Source of the DNA: Arthrobacter woluwensis
GTDB taxonomy: Bacteria; Actinomycetota; Actinomycetes; Actinomycetales; Micrococcaceae
Length of the DNA stretch: 64,000 nucleotides
Assembly (NCBI RefSeq): GCF_900105345.1
Contig: NZ_FNSN01000003.1
Location: 868,001 to 932,000, forward strand
Direction of reading: 5' to 3'
In this document: one piece after another, positions 35,541 to 43,914 of the stretch
Layout of the letters: each line of letters begins with the position of its first letter
Position numbering within the stretch: position 1 is the stretch's first letter
Notes under the pieces: model-generated
Told to the model about the DNA's origin: nothing
Databases searched by the model: none
Seen by the model: only the letters and a program-made list of their open reading frames with translations
Program-made: the position numbers and the translations under genes

Positions 35541-36806
35541 ATGTCTCAGTCCCATGAAGCAGCACCGGCGCCGTCTTCCCCCGCCCCCTCCCCGGCCGTG
35601 CCGCGGAGTGCGGTGAATCATGACATGCCGCTGACGACCGTGGTCTGGGACCCGGCCATGACGGCCTATGACTTCGGCCCCACCCACCCCATGGCGCCGG
35701 CCCGGCTCGAGCTGACTGCGCAGCTGGCCCAGGATCTCGGCGTGCTGTACCGGCCTCAGGTGACGGTGCTGGCCCCGGAGGTCGCCACGGACGCGGAGCT
35801 CGAGCGGGTCCACGACCCCGCGTATGTGGCGGCGGTCCACCAGGTTTCGGAGGATCCCGGCAACCCCCTGCCACTGCTGGGCCTGGGCACTGAGGACGAC
35901 CCCGCCTTCGCCGGCATGCACGAGGCGGCTGCGCGGCTCGCCGGTGCGTCCTTGCTTGCCGCGGACCGCATACTTTCCGGGGAAGCCGTCCGGGCGGTGA
36001 ATTTCGGTGGGGGCATGCATCACGCGGCCAGTGATCGCGCGAGTGGTTTCTCCATCTACAACGACGCCGCCCTCGCGATCACGCGCCTCCTCGACGGGGG
36101 AGTGCGGCGCGTGGCGTACATCGATGTCGACGCCCATCACGGCGACGGCACCCAGAGCATCTTCTGGAACGATCCGCGGGTCCTGACCATCTCCCTTCAC
36201 GAGTCCGGGCAGACCCTCTTCCCCGGCACCGGCTTCCCGGTGGAGACCGGCGGGCCGGACGCCATGGGCAGCGCGGTGAACATCGCTCTTCCGGCGGGGA
36301 CGGACGACGCCGGCTGGTTGCGCGCGTTCCACTCGGTGGTTCCGGCGGTGGTGCGGGAGTTCGCGCCGGAGGTCATCGTGAGCCAGCACGGGGCGGACTC
36401 GCACCGGGACGATCCCCTCAGCAATCTCCGCGTCACGGTGGACGGACAGCGGGAGGCCATGAATTCCGTCGCATCTCTCGCGCAGCGCCACTGCGGCGAC
36501 CGCTGGATCGCCACGGGCGGCGGCGGGTACGAGGTGTGTTCCGTGGTGCCCCGCTCCTGGACCCATCTGGTGGCCATCGCCAGCGGACGCTCCCTGCCCG
36601 TGAACACCCCGGTCCCGGAGCGCTGGATCGAGCGCGTGGAGCGTGACTACGGGGTGGAGGCGCCGCGGTTCATGGGTGACGGCGAGGACATCTGGTGGCG
36701 GTCCTGGGAGACCGGGTACGACCCGTCGAACGCGGTGGACCGCGCGATCATGGCCACCCGCAAGGAAGTCTTCCCGCTCTTCGGGCTTGACCCCTGGTTC
36801 GACTGA
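35541..36806 (+). CDS. acuC: AcuC-type class I histone deacetylase-like protein
   Basis: A zinc deacetylase of 421 residues. Motifs: FGPTHPMAPARLELT at the front, GGGMHHAASDRASGFSIYND with the catalytic His pair, YIDVDAHHGDGTQ with the Asp/His zinc ligands, and GGGGYE near the end (Tyr). In Bacillus, AcuC removes acetyl groups from acetyl-CoA synthetase and so restores its activity; an acsA gene lies 33 kb away in this window, and the same role is plausible. About 45 residues of Ala/Pro/Ser precede the domain. Probable leaderless start at 35541. Confidence 0.93.
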   Translation: MSQSHEAAPAPSSPAPSPAVPRSAVNHDMPLTTVVWDPAMTAYDFGPTHPMAPARLELTAQLAQDLGVLYRPQVTVLAPEVATDAELERVHDPAYVAAVHQVSEDPGNPLPLLGLGTEDDPAFAGMHEAAARLAGASLLAADRILSGEAVRAVNFGGGMHHAASDRASGFSIYNDAALAITRLLDGGVRRVAYIDVDAHHGDGTQSIFWNDPRVLTISLHESGQTLFPGTGFPVETGGPDAMGSAVNIALPAGTDDAGWLRAFHSVVPAVVREFAPEVIVSQHGADSHRDDPLSNLRVTVDGQREAMNSVASLAQRHCGDRWIATGGGGYEVCSVVPRSWTHLVAIASGRSLPVNTPVPERWIERVERDYGVEAPRFMGDGEDIWWRSWETGYDPSNAVDRAIMATRKEVFPLFGLDPWFD

Positions 36807-36906
36807 GGGCCGTGCCGGGCACGCCACGGGCCGAGGGGCCGCGTGCCCGATGAACCCCTGCCAGGACTCATGACGGCATAAGGATGCCTTCGGCGATATA
36901 TGTCGC

Positions 36907-36912
36907 TAGGGT
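36907..36912 (+). promoter_or_regulatory. leaderless -10 box of the ArsR-like gene at 36920
   Basis: TAGGGT with a 7-nt gap to ATG 36920; no Shine-Dalgarno. Confidence 0.45.
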
Positions 36913-36919
36913 AAGAGGC

Positions 36920-37435
36920 ATGGTGGTTGACGACATCTTCGCGGTCATTGCCGAACCGACACGGCGGGAGATCCTGTCCGCGCTCCGTTCCGGCGACAAA
37001 GCCGTCGGCGAGCTCGTGGAGGATCTCCAGGCGAGCCAGCCCACGGTTTCCAAGCATCTCCGGGTCCTGCGGGAAGCCGGGCTCGTGACCATGCGCGCCC
37101 AGGGCCAGAAGCGCTATTACTCCCTCGAACGGGAACCCCTGCGCGCGGTGCAGGAATGGCTCGGCGGCCTGGCGCCGGTGGCGTCACAGGCTCGGCCGGC
37201 CCGGCAGCAGACCGCCGGCGCCCCCGGAAGCCGCGTGGCGCCGTCGTCGGCTCCGGCCGTTCAGCCTGCCGCCGCCGCATTCGTCCAGCCGGAGGCAGAC
37301 CACGCCGAAGTCGGCGGCCTGGAAGCGGGAACCGTGGCCAACACCGGGCAGCACCTCGGCCGGGCTGCGAGCCGCGCGGCGACGCGTGCGGCCGAGGTGT
37401 TCGCGAACCTTCCCAAGCTGGGCCGCAAGAAATAG
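36920..37435 (+). CDS. ArsR-family regulator with Ala-rich C-terminal tail
   Basis: The first 80 residues are a compact winged-helix domain: DDIFAVIAEPTRREILSALRSG, then QASQPTVSKHLRVLREAGLV as the recognition helix and QGQKRYYSLE as the wing. The remaining 90 residues are an Ala/Pro/Gln-rich tail that ends in a short basic stretch (FANLPKLGRKK). No metal-binding Cys motif is seen. ATG 36920 is chosen over the upstream in-frame codon at 36884 because it follows a -10 box by 7 nt and gives the standard N-terminus. It lies before the convergent sulfate transporter. Confidence 0.85.
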   Translation: MVVDDIFAVIAEPTRREILSALRSGDKAVGELVEDLQASQPTVSKHLRVLREAGLVTMRAQGQKRYYSLEREPLRAVQEWLGGLAPVASQARPARQQTAGAPGSRVAPSSAPAVQPAAAAFVQPEADHAEVGGLEAGTVANTGQHLGRAASRAATRAAEVFANLPKLGRKK

Positions 37436-37445
37436 CCCCACCCCC

Positions 37446-37519
37446 TGATCGACTGCTCCACAGGATGCGGTTTCCGGCTGAAATCCGGGGAAAACGGCAT
37501 CCTGTGGAGCAGTCGATCA
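37446..37519. terminator. perfect 23-bp palindrome between convergent genes
   Basis: Arms 37446-37468 and 37497-37519 (core GACTGCTCCACAGGATGC) are perfect complements with a 28-nt loop. It lies between the ArsR-like gene and cysA, which converge. Same stem length as the palindrome at 33091, with different sequence. Confidence 0.65.
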
Positions 37520-37537
37520 AAGTAGACGAGGCGCGGA

Positions 37538-38494
37538 TCAGACCAGGGCGGCCTGGAGTCCGAGGAACACCGTGTCGCCGACGGCCAGCCCGAGCGAGCG
37601 GGCCTCTCCCCGGGTCACCACCACGTTCACCGGGGGGCCGTCGGGAGCGGCGAGCGGCTGCACTTCGAGGCGGACCTCGAACCCGACCCGGGTGCTCCGG
37701 ACGATCCGCCCGGCCGTGGCGCCGGGTGTCTCCGAGGTGAAGATCTCCAGGTCATGCGGCCGGACCAGTCGGCCGTGGAATTCGGTCACGGGGCCCAGGA
37801 AGCCGAGGACGAAGTCGTTGGCGGGCTCGTCATAGAGCTCGTCCGGCGTGCCGACCTGTTCCACTCGGCCATGGTTGATGACCACGATGTTGTCGGCCAC
37901 TTCGAGGGCCTCCTCCTGGTCATGGGTGACGAAGAGGGTCGTCACGTGGACCTCGTCGTGCAGGCGCCGCAGCCAGTCCCGGAGCTCCTTGCGGACCTTG
38001 GCGTCGAGCGCGCCGAACGGCTCGTCCAGCAGCAGCACGCTGGGCTCGATCGCCAGCGCGCGGGCCAGCGCCATGCGCTGCCGCTGACCGCCCGAGAGCT
38101 GCGCCGGGAGCCGGTTCGCGAACTGGGTCAGGTGCACCAGTTCCAGGAGCGAGTCCACCTTCTCCTTGATGCGCGCCTTGGGCAGCTTGCGGATCTCGAG
38201 GCCGAACGCGATGTTCTTCGCGACGGTCATGTGCTTGAACGCGGCGTAGTGCTGGAACACGAAGCCCACATTGCGCTTCTGCGCCGGCAGATGCGTGGCC
38301 TCCTGGCCGCTGATGGTGATGCTGCCCGAGTCGGCATTCTCCAGGCCGGCGATGATGCGCAGCAGGGTGGACTTGCCGCCGCCGGACGGGCCGAGCAGTG
38401 CGGTCAGCTGCCCGGTGGGGATGTCCAGGTTGATGTCCTGCAGGGCCACGAAGTCCCCGAAGTTCTTGTTGACCTGTGAAACCGTGATGCTCAT
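37538..38494 (-). CDS. cysA: sulfate/thiosulfate ABC transporter ATPase
   Basis: The ATP-hydrolysing subunit of the sulfate importer, 318 residues. Walker [14 protein letters not shown]-loop [12 protein letters not shown], signature [15 protein letters not shown], Walker [13 protein letters not shown] and H-loop [14 protein letters not shown] are all present; the C-terminal 85 residues are a short TOBE-like regulatory domain. FQHYA(A/L)F with [11 protein letters not shown] is typical of CysA. ATG 38494 overlaps the cysW stop (ATGA). Last gene of the operon sbp-cysT-cysW-cysA. Confidence 0.95.
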   Translation of the reverse strand: MSITVSQVNKNFGDFVALQDINLDIPTGQLTALLGPSGGGKSTLLRIIAGLENADSGSITISGQEATHLPAQKRNVGFVFQHYAAFKHMTVAKNIAFGLEIRKLPKARIKEKVDSLLELVHLTQFANRLPAQLSGGQRQRMALARALAIEPSVLLLDEPFGALDAKVRKELRDWLRRLHDEVHVTTLFVTHDQEEALEVADNIVVINHGRVEQVGTPDELYDEPANDFVLGFLGPVTEFHGRLVRPHDLEIFTSETPGATAGRIVRSTRVGFEVRLEVQPLAAPDGPPVNVVVTRGEARSLGLAVGDTVFLGLQAALV

Positions 38495-39468
38495 GAGCGG
38501 TGCTCCTTGGAGGGGCGGAGGATGGTCACGACCACCAGCGCGGTGATGGCGATCAGGACCAGGAGGAACGCGGCGGCGTAAGCGGTCGCCTCGTCGAAGT
38601 TGCCGTAGCGGTTGGCCACGAGGAGGGTGGCGGTCTCGCCGTTGAAGGACGCTCCCTGGCTCACGATCTTCACGGCGCCGAACTCGCCGAGCGCACGGGC
38701 CAGCGACAGCACGACGCCGTACACGAGCGCCCACTTGATGGCCGGCAGGGTGATGCGCAGGAACGTCTGCACCGCCCCGGCGCCCAGGCTGCGGGCCGCG
38801 AGCTCCTGCTCGGTGCCGATCTCCTGGAGGACCGGGACGATCTCGCGGATCACGAGGGGCAGCGAGACGAAGGTGGTGGCCAGGACGATGCCCGGAGTGG
38901 AGAAGATGATCTGCCAGTTCAGCGACTCCAGGACCGGACCGAACCAGCCCTGATTGCTGCTGTACGCGAGGACCAGGGCCAAGCCGACCACGACGGGGGA
39001 GACGGACATGGGCAGGTCCACCAGGGCGGAGAGGAGCCGTCGTCCGGGGAATGAGTAGCGGACCAGAAGGAGGGAGATGCCGAGCCCGAACACCGCGTTG
39101 AGGCCCACGGCCCAGAGGGCGGCGGTCAGCGTCAGGTTGAAGGCATACCCGAACGCCGGGTCGGCCAGGCGGGTGAGGAAGGCGTCGAAACCGCCGACGT
39201 CGTTCACCGGCGCGAAGGTCCGCAGCACCACGAGCGACACGGGCCACACGACCAGGAAGAACAGGTAGCCGATCACGAGCACGCGCAGCACGATGCGGAC
39301 GGCGCTTCCGCCGCTGCGGCGCGGACCGCGGTTCCGGGACGCCCGACGGCGGGCGGGGCCGCTGGGCGCGGAGGTCCGCGAGGCGTCGGACGCGAGCCCG
39401 GCCTGGTCGGCGGCCGCATCAGCGGCCGCGCCCACGGAGACGCCGGTGGACAGGGAGGTCTCAGCCAC
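38491..39468 (-). CDS. cysW: sulfate ABC transporter permease CysW
   Basis: A 325-residue inner-membrane permease with about six helices and the EAA loop [27 protein letters not shown] that contacts the ATPase. The last third ([15 protein letters not shown]) matches CysW. The first 60 residues are Ala/Arg/Ser-rich and not part of the fold. The start is GTG 39468, overlapping the cysT stop by 8 nt; an alternative start further in would remove the low-complexity part. Confidence 0.93.
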   Translation of the reverse strand: MAETSLSTGVSVGAAADAAADQAGLASDASRTSAPSGPARRRASRNRGPRRSGGSAVRIVLRVLVIGYLFFLVVWPVSLVVLRTFAPVNDVGGFDAFLTRLADPAFGYAFNLTLTAALWAVGLNAVFGLGISLLLVRYSFPGRRLLSALVDLPMSVSPVVVGLALVLAYSSNQGWFGPVLESLNWQIIFSTPGIVLATTFVSLPLVIREIVPVLQEIGTEQELAARSLGAGAVQTFLRITLPAIKWALVYGVVLSLARALGEFGAVKIVSQGASFNGETATLLVANRYGNFDEATAYAAAFLLVLIAITALVVVTILRPSKEHRS

Positions 39469-40255
39469 GACGCGCCACCTTCCGTTGCAGGATGTCGAGC
39501 GCGACCAGGACGGCCAGGGAGACCACCAGCAGGACCAGCGCCACGGAGGCGGCCGCGGCCCGGTTGTCGCTCTCGATGAACTTGAGGATCTTCAGGGACG
39601 CCACCTCGGTGACGAACGGGGTGTTGCCGGAAATCAGGACCAAGGCCCCGAACTCGCTGATGGCCCGGGCGAAGGCCAGGGAGGCGCCGGCCGTGATCGC
39701 GGGGATCAACGCGGGCAGCAGCACGCGCCGGAAGGTGGTGAAGCGGCCGGCGCCGAGGGACGCGGCCGCCTCTTCGACGTCCTGGTCGAGCTCCAGGAGC
39801 ACCGGCTGCACGGTCCGGACCACGAAGGGGAGGGTGACGAACAGCAGCGCCAGGAAGATGCCCTGCTGCGTGTTGACCACGTTGATGCCGAGCGGACTCT
39901 CCGGCCCGTACAGGCTCAGCAGCACCAGACCGGCCACGATGGTCGGCAGCGCGAACGGGATGTCGATGATGACCTCGAGGATCGCCTTGCCGGGGAAGCG
40001 GTCGCGGACCAGGACCCAGGCGATCGTCGTTCCCACCACGACGTTCACGAGCGCCGCGCCCAGGGCCTGCAGCACGGTCAGCCGCAGTGCCGCGAAGGTC
40101 TGGGGGTCCGTGATGGTGCCGATGAACTGCTGCCAGCCCCCCGCCGTCGAGCTCAGGACGATCGCGGCGAGCGGGATCAGCACCAGGATGCTGAACCAGA
40201 GCAGCGCGAGTCCGAGGCCCGCGGTGGCGGGGCGGGTCAGCGTGTCGGGCTTCAT
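39461..40255 (-). CDS. cysT: sulfate ABC transporter permease CysT
   Basis: A 264-residue permease with six membrane segments. EAA loop: LDQDVEEAAASLGAGRFTTFRRVLLP; also FALPTIVAGLVLLSLYG and AFARAISEFGALVLISGN, both family patterns shared with CysW. It pairs with CysW to form the channel. ATG 40255 overlaps the sbp stop by 4 nt (ATGA). Confidence 0.93.
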   Translation of the reverse strand: MKPDTLTRPATAGLGLALLWFSILVLIPLAAIVLSSTAGGWQQFIGTITDPQTFAALRLTVLQALGAALVNVVVGTTIAWVLVRDRFPGKAILEVIIDIPFALPTIVAGLVLLSLYGPESPLGINVVNTQQGIFLALLFVTLPFVVRTVQPVLLELDQDVEEAAASLGAGRFTTFRRVLLPALIPAITAGASLAFARAISEFGALVLISGNTPFVTEVASLKILKFIESDNRAAAASVALVLLVVSLAVLVALDILQRKVARRG

Positions 40256-41268
40256 TTCTTGACGGCCGCCGCACGCAGCTGGTCGATGAGGGCGCCGTCC
40301 GCGAAGAACTTCTTGTCCACGGTGGTCCAGCCGCCGAAGTCCTTCTCCACGGTGAGCAGGTGCTCAGGGGTGGGGAACGGGTTGGCGGGGTCGTTGGCGC
40401 CCTTGACCTCGGTCTTCACGCCGTCGATCACGGGGCGGAAACCGGTCTTGGCGAACTCGGTCTGGCCGTCCTTGCTGAGCACGAAGTTCAGCCAGTCCTT
40501 GGCCTTGGGGTCGGCCTTCTTCAGGATGGCGCCCGGGTTCTCGATCAGCACCGTGTCGTTCGGCACGATGTAGTCGTAGTCCTTGCCCTTCTGCCGGGCG
40601 AGGATCGCCTCGTTCTCGTAGGAGATGAGGACGTTGCCGACCTTCTTGTCGAAGGCCTCCGTGGCCTCGCGGCCGCTGCCGGCCCACTGGGTCACGTTCG
40701 CGAAGATCTTCTTCAGGAAGTCGGAGGCCTGGGCCTCGGTCTTGCCGGAGGCGACCGCGTGGCCGTAGGCGCCCAGGATGTTCCAGCGGGCGGAGCCGGA
40801 GGACTTGGGGTCCGGGGTGATGATCTTGACGTCGGGACGGGTCAGGTCCTCCCAGCCCTTGATGCCCTGGGGGTTGCCCTTCGGCACCACGAGGACGACC
40901 ACGGAGTCCGAGACGATGCCCTTCGTGGCGTTCTTGTTCCAGTCCTCGTCGACGAGACCGGCTTTGACCAGGCGGGTGACGTCGCTCTGCAGGGAGAAGT
41001 GGACGTAATCGGCCTTGGCGCCGGCGGCGACCTTGCGGCTCTGGTCGCCGGAAGCGCCGTAGGAGCCGCTGAAAGTGACGCCCTTGCCGGCGTCGGTCTG
41101 CTGGAACTTGGCGGCGATGGCCTTGTTGGCCGTCTCGGGGACGGCGAAGCCGACGATCGAAAGCTGGGTGCCGTTCGCTCCGGAGGCCCCACCGCTGCAG
41201 GCGGTCATGCCGAGGACTGCTGCGAGAGCGGTGGCGGTGACGGCCAGACGGGATTTCCAGGTCTTCAT
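40252..41268 (-). CDS. sbp: sulfate-binding lipoprotein
   Basis: A 338-residue extracellular sulfate-binding protein anchored through the lipobox GMTAC (Cys about 23). The mature sequence shows family signatures: LSIVGFAVPETANKAIA, FSGSYGASGDQSRKVAAGAKADYVHFSL and SGSARWNILGAYGHA. The start ATG 41268 has AAGGAAG 6-7 nt upstream; the frame is open further upstream, but the extra residues do not look like protein. First gene of the sulfate operon. Confidence 0.94.
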   Translation of the reverse strand: MKTWKSRLAVTATALAAVLGMTACSGGASGANGTQLSIVGFAVPETANKAIAAKFQQTDAGKGVTFSGSYGASGDQSRKVAAGAKADYVHFSLQSDVTRLVKAGLVDEDWNKNATKGIVSDSVVVLVVPKGNPQGIKGWEDLTRPDVKIITPDPKSSGSARWNILGAYGHAVASGKTEAQASDFLKKIFANVTQWAGSGREATEAFDKKVGNVLISYENEAILARQKGKDYDYIVPNDTVLIENPGAILKKADPKAKDWLNFVLSKDGQTEFAKTGFRPVIDGVKTEVKGANDPANPFPTPEHLLTVEKDFGGWTTVDKKFFADGALIDQLRAAAVKK

Positions 41269-41497
41269 GAGGTCTTCCTTCAGTGATATCCAGCAGGGGA
41301 TTTCCAGCGGGGCCGGCCCTGACATGCGACAGGGACCGGGAGGAACAGCGGGGTGTTCGCCGGGCGCCGATGCGCCGCGGTTGCTGGCAAATGTACCGAC
41401 GCACGACGACGGCGTCGCGTGCGCCTGTCATATAGGTCTCCGTGTGTAGTTGCGTGACCTGGAGGGCGGCCGGGCTCGCCATAATCCGGCCGCGGGC

Positions 41498-41526
41498 TTG
41501 CGCGGGCCGGGCGGAGGTCTTACAGT
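41498..41526 (+). promoter_or_regulatory. promoter of the aroG leader transcript
   Basis: A -35 box TTGCGC (41498-41503), 17-bp spacer and -10 box TACAGT (41521-41526). Transcription would begin near 41533, one or two bases before the leader peptide ATG 41535. Confidence 0.55.
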
Positions 41527-41534
41527 TTGGGACC

Positions 41535-41594
41535 ATGACGAAGCGTTGGTATGCGTATTTTGCTGTGGCTCTGGAGGGCCAACGGCGTCGCTAG
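41535..41594 (+). CDS. aromatic leader peptide of aroG
   Basis: A 19-codon open frame, MTKRWYAYFAVALEGQRRR, stop at 41592-41594. Codons 5, 6, 8 and 9 are Trp, Tyr, Tyr, Phe, the three products of the pathway started by the downstream enzyme. It lies directly after a good promoter and before a perfect hairpin. This is the arrangement of ribosome-mediated attenuation: scarcity of an aromatic amino acid stalls the ribosome within codons 5-9. The gene was found by eye and is shorter than usual ORF limits. Confidence 0.75.
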   Translation: MTKRWYAYFAVALEGQRRR

Positions 41595-41621
41595 TCGCGC
41601 ATACACATCGACCTTCAGAGC
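41568..41621 (+). other. early hairpin of the aroG leader
   Basis: GCTCTGGAGG (41568-41577), within the leader codons, pairs with CCTTCAGAGC (41612-41621), 10 bp with one G-U. A ribosome that completes translation to the stop at 41594 would cover the 5' arm; a stalled ribosome would leave it free. It would compete with other pairings before the terminator hairpin. Confidence 0.5.
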
Positions 41622-41625
41622 ACAC

Positions 41626-41650
41626 AGGGCAGGGATGCAATCCCTGCCCT
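41626..41650 (+). terminator. attenuator hairpin before aroG
   Basis: AGGGCAGGGAT (41626-41636) and its complement (41640-41650) form an 11-bp perfect stem with a 3-nt loop, 32 nt after the leader stop codon. There is no T-run, which is common in high-GC actinobacteria. It lies 57 nt before ATG 41708. Confidence 0.65.
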
Positions 41651-41707
41651 TCGCCATTCCGGCGGGCTCTGCGGGTCAGGGTCCGTCCAGAACCGAGGAC
41701 CCAGATC

Positions 41708-42877
41708 ATGAAACCAGCAGCCATCGTGAACCCGGCAGCCCCGTCCACCACGGATCTCCCGCTCGTCGCGGAAACCGCTTCTCCCGCCGCGACCGTTCCG
41801 GTGACCCGCTACGCGCCGCTGCCCACTCCCCGCGAGCTCCGCGCCTCCCGGCCGCTCACGGCGGCCCAGGCGAGCGTCGTCGCCCGCGGCCGTGACGAGG
41901 TCCGCGCCATCCTCAACGGCCTGGACGACAGGCTCCTCGTGGTGGTGGGTCCGTGTTCCGTGCATGACACCGCGGCGGGCCTGGAGTACGCCCGGCGTCT
42001 CGCGGCGGAAGCCGAACGGCACCGGGAGGATCTGCTCGTGGTGATGCGCAGCTACTTCGAGAAGCCGCGCACCACGGTCGGCTGGAAGGGCTTGATCAAC
42101 GACCCCGGGCTGGACGGCGGCCACGACATCGCCACCGGACTGGACCGGGCCCGCGGATTCCTGCTGGACGTGACGGACCTCGGGCTGCCCGTGGCCACGG
42201 AGTTCCTGGAACCCTTCAGCGCACCGTACCTGGAGGACCTCGTGAGCTGGGGCGCGGTGGGGGCGCGGACCACGGAGAGCCAGGTGCACCGGCAGATGGC
42301 GGCCGCGCTGGACCTGCCCGTGGGCTTCAAGAACGCGACCGACGGCACCGTGGGGCACGCGATCGACGCGTGCCAGGCCGCCGCGGGGCAGCAGTCCTTC
42401 CTCGGCGCCGATCTGGACGGGCGGACCAGCGTGGTCCACGCGGCCGGGAACCGTGACGGACATGTCATCCTCCGGGGCGGCGCCTCCGGGCCGAATCATG
42501 ACGCCGCATCCATCGCGGAGGTGTCCCGGGCGCTCCGGGCGAGAGGCGGCAACCCCCGGGTGGTCGTGGACGCGAGCCACGGCAACAGCGGCAAGGATCA
42601 TGTGCGCCAGGCCGGCGTCGCCGTCGAGCTCGCCGGGCAGCTGGAGGGCGCCGGCCAGCTGGAGAGCGCCTCGACGGCCGACACGATCGCCGGGGTCATG
42701 CTGGAGAGCTTCCTGGTGCCCGGCGCCCAGAAGTTCGACCCTCAGACGGATGCCGCGACCCGCGAGGCCCTCGTGTACGGGCAGAGCATCACGGACGCCT
42801 GCATGGGCTGGGAAGTGACCTCTGACGTGCTGAAACGTCTCGCCGCCGCGAGCCGGAACCGGCGGGCGGGACAGTAG
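41708..42877 (+). CDS. aroG: 3-deoxy-7-phosphoheptulonate synthase (DAHP synthase, type I)
   Basis: The first enzyme of the shikimate pathway, joining phosphoenolpyruvate and erythrose 4-phosphate. The 389-residue sequence has the type I alpha signatures LLVVVGPCSVHD, VVMRSYFEKPRTTVGWKG, GARTTESQVHRQMAA, LPVGFKNATDGT and VVVDASHGNSGKDH, with active-site Cys, Lys, Arg and His in place. Two small insertions (QLEGAGQLESAS) are lineage-specific. Start ATG 41708 has GAGGA upstream; the long open frame before it covers the leader region and is not protein. Expression appears controlled by attenuation. Confidence 0.95.
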   Translation: MKPAAIVNPAAPSTTDLPLVAETASPAATVPVTRYAPLPTPRELRASRPLTAAQASVVARGRDEVRAILNGLDDRLLVVVGPCSVHDTAAGLEYARRLAAEAERHREDLLVVMRSYFEKPRTTVGWKGLINDPGLDGGHDIATGLDRARGFLLDVTDLGLPVATEFLEPFSAPYLEDLVSWGAVGARTTESQVHRQMAAALDLPVGFKNATDGTVGHAIDACQAAAGQQSFLGADLDGRTSVVHAAGNRDGHVILRGGASGPNHDAASIAEVSRALRARGGNPRVVVDASHGNSGKDHVRQAGVAVELAGQLEGAGQLESASTADTIAGVMLESFLVPGAQKFDPQTDAATREALVYGQSITDACMGWEVTSDVLKRLAAASRNRRAGQ

Positions 42878-42917
42878 TCATCCGACGCATCCGTGGCGTC
42901 TTTCACTTTAGGCTCAA

Positions 42918-42946
42918 TTGCCACTAGAGTTACTAGCACTCAGGAT
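42918..42946 (+). promoter_or_regulatory. possible promoter of the HTH gene at 43025
   Basis: TTGCCA (42918-42923), 17-bp spacer, CAGGAT (42941-42946). A 5' leader of about 70 nt follows, containing an 8-bp hairpin (CACGCCGC, arms 42966-42973 and 42982-42989). Confidence 0.4.
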
Positions 42947-43024
42947 GGGACAACCTCAGTACCGACACGCCGCACTACCTCGCGGCGTGAACCAAGGCTG
43001 AATTGCAGGAGGGGGAGGCCGGAC

Positions 43025-43228
43025 GTGGCCCACTTTGCGAACACCGACTTCCTCACGGTGGCTGAAGTTGCAGACCAGATGCGTGTGTCCAAGATGACCG
43101 TATATCGCCTGATTCACTCGGGTGAGCTTCCGGCTGTGCGCTTCGGGCGTTCCTACCGTGTACCGGAAGTGGCTGTCGAGGAGTACGTCCGCGCAGCGGT
43201 CACGGGGAATCGTTCCGAAACCGCGTGA
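43025..43228 (+). CDS. excisionase-type helix-turn-helix protein
   Basis: A 67-residue protein that is almost entirely one winged HTH: FLTVAEVADQMRVSKMTVYRLIHSGELPAVRFGRSYRVPEVAVEEYV. It belongs to the small MerR/excisionase-like group; the actinobacterial gene located before the bS22-type gene (Rv0500A in M. tuberculosis) is the likely counterpart. It is not next to a recombinase, so a chromosomal regulatory role is more likely than excision. GGAGG lies upstream of GTG 43025. Confidence 0.88.
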   Translation: MAHFANTDFLTVAEVADQMRVSKMTVYRLIHSGELPAVRFGRSYRVPEVAVEEYVRAAVTGNRSETA

Positions 43229-43390
43229 ACCTGGGTTCCTCCGGACCGGTCCTCACGGACCCGGTCAAGGGCAGGGCGCCGGAAGCGGTACCCTGTTAAG
43301 GAACGTTTTACGTCATCGTAAGAAAGTGCGGCTTGCCAAGCCCCGGATTCTCGGGTGCGGGGTGGCCGCGTATTACCGTAAGGAACTTCT

Positions 43391-43489
43391 GTGGGTTCAG
43401 TTATCAAGAAGCGTCGCAAGCGCATGGCCAAGAAGAAGCACCGCAAGCTGCTTCGCAAGACTCGCCACCAGCGCCGCAATAAGAAGTAG
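43391..43489 (+). CDS. bS22-type small basic ribosomal protein (AURKAIP1/COX24 domain)
   Basis: A 32-residue, strongly basic protein: MGSVIKKRRKRMAKKKHRKL, then a C-terminal stretch with more Lys, Arg and His. This is the actinobacterial AURKAIP1/COX24-type protein identified as an extra small-subunit ribosomal protein (bS22) in mycobacteria (Rv0500B). AAGGAA lies 6 nt before GTG 43391. A strong terminator follows 20 nt after the stop. Such a short gene is easily missed by gene callers. Confidence 0.9.
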   Translation: MGSVIKKRRKRMAKKKHRKLLRKTRHQRRNKK

Positions 43490-43507
43490 AGATACTTCGC
43501 ACGCGTA

Positions 43508-43537
43508 CAGGCCCGGAACCGTCAGGTTCCGGGCCTG
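43508..43537 (+). terminator. terminator of the bS22 gene
   Basis: Arms 43508-43520 and 43525-43537 (CAGGCCCGGAACC and complement) with a 4-nt loop, followed by GTGCTTTT. A clear rho-independent terminator. Confidence 0.88.
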
Positions 43538-43579
43538 GTGCTTTTAACGCGCGACGACGGCGGGTTGCCTGCGTGCCGT

Positions 43580-43661
43580 GAGGCAATCCCCCGCGGCTTA
43601 GACACGATCCTCCGCTCGTTCCTCGCTGCGGCTCGCGATGCGCCGCTTTGGGGATTGCCTC
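43580..43661. repeat. hairpin element A: conserved core between 12-bp arms
   Basis: Arms GAGGCAATCCCC (43580-43591) and GGGGATTGCCTC (43650-43661) are perfect complements. The 58-nt segment between them is the reverse complement of the core of element B (43931-43990) with only about five differences, although the arms are unrelated to those of B. No coding sequence. Confidence 0.75.
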
Positions 43662-43754
43662 GCGGCACTTCCGATGTCGCCTCGGTCGTCGCGCCCGTGA
43701 GCGTAGGGCCGGGGTGCTGATGTTCCGGGCTGACGTGTGCTCCGTGGGGGAGAG

Positions 43755-43868
43755 GCCCGAGGGCCCTGGTGTTCTCGAGGTTGCACTTTCTGGGGGCTCG
43801 GAGGCGTGGAACCCCGAGAAACTGCAATCTCGACCAAGTGTGCCCCACAGAATCCGAGCACCTCGGGC
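43755..43868. repeat. nested inverted repeat between elements A and B
   Basis: GCCCGAGG (43755-43762) pairs with 43861-43868; inside it, TCGAGGTTGCA (43775-43785) pairs with 43823-43833 with one G-U; GCTCGGA (43796-43802) also has a complement at 43853-43859. A large imperfect cruciform of 114 bp. Function unknown. Confidence 0.5.
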
Positions 43869-43914
43869 ACCTTCCACTCCAAAACCACGTCGTGGGCGGA
43901 GGACGGTGGGGGTG

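Noticed and set aside
41268-41431. Cysteine-type leader peptide before sbp (ATG 41431, minus strand)
   Set aside because: The frame does not stop early: it runs through sbp in another frame for 300 codons and has no Cys cluster, so it does not fit a leader.
43025-43228. Excisionase of a prophage or integrative element
   Set aside because: No integrase, attachment site or phage gene is near; the gene is paired with the bS22 gene, as in other actinobacterial chromosomes.
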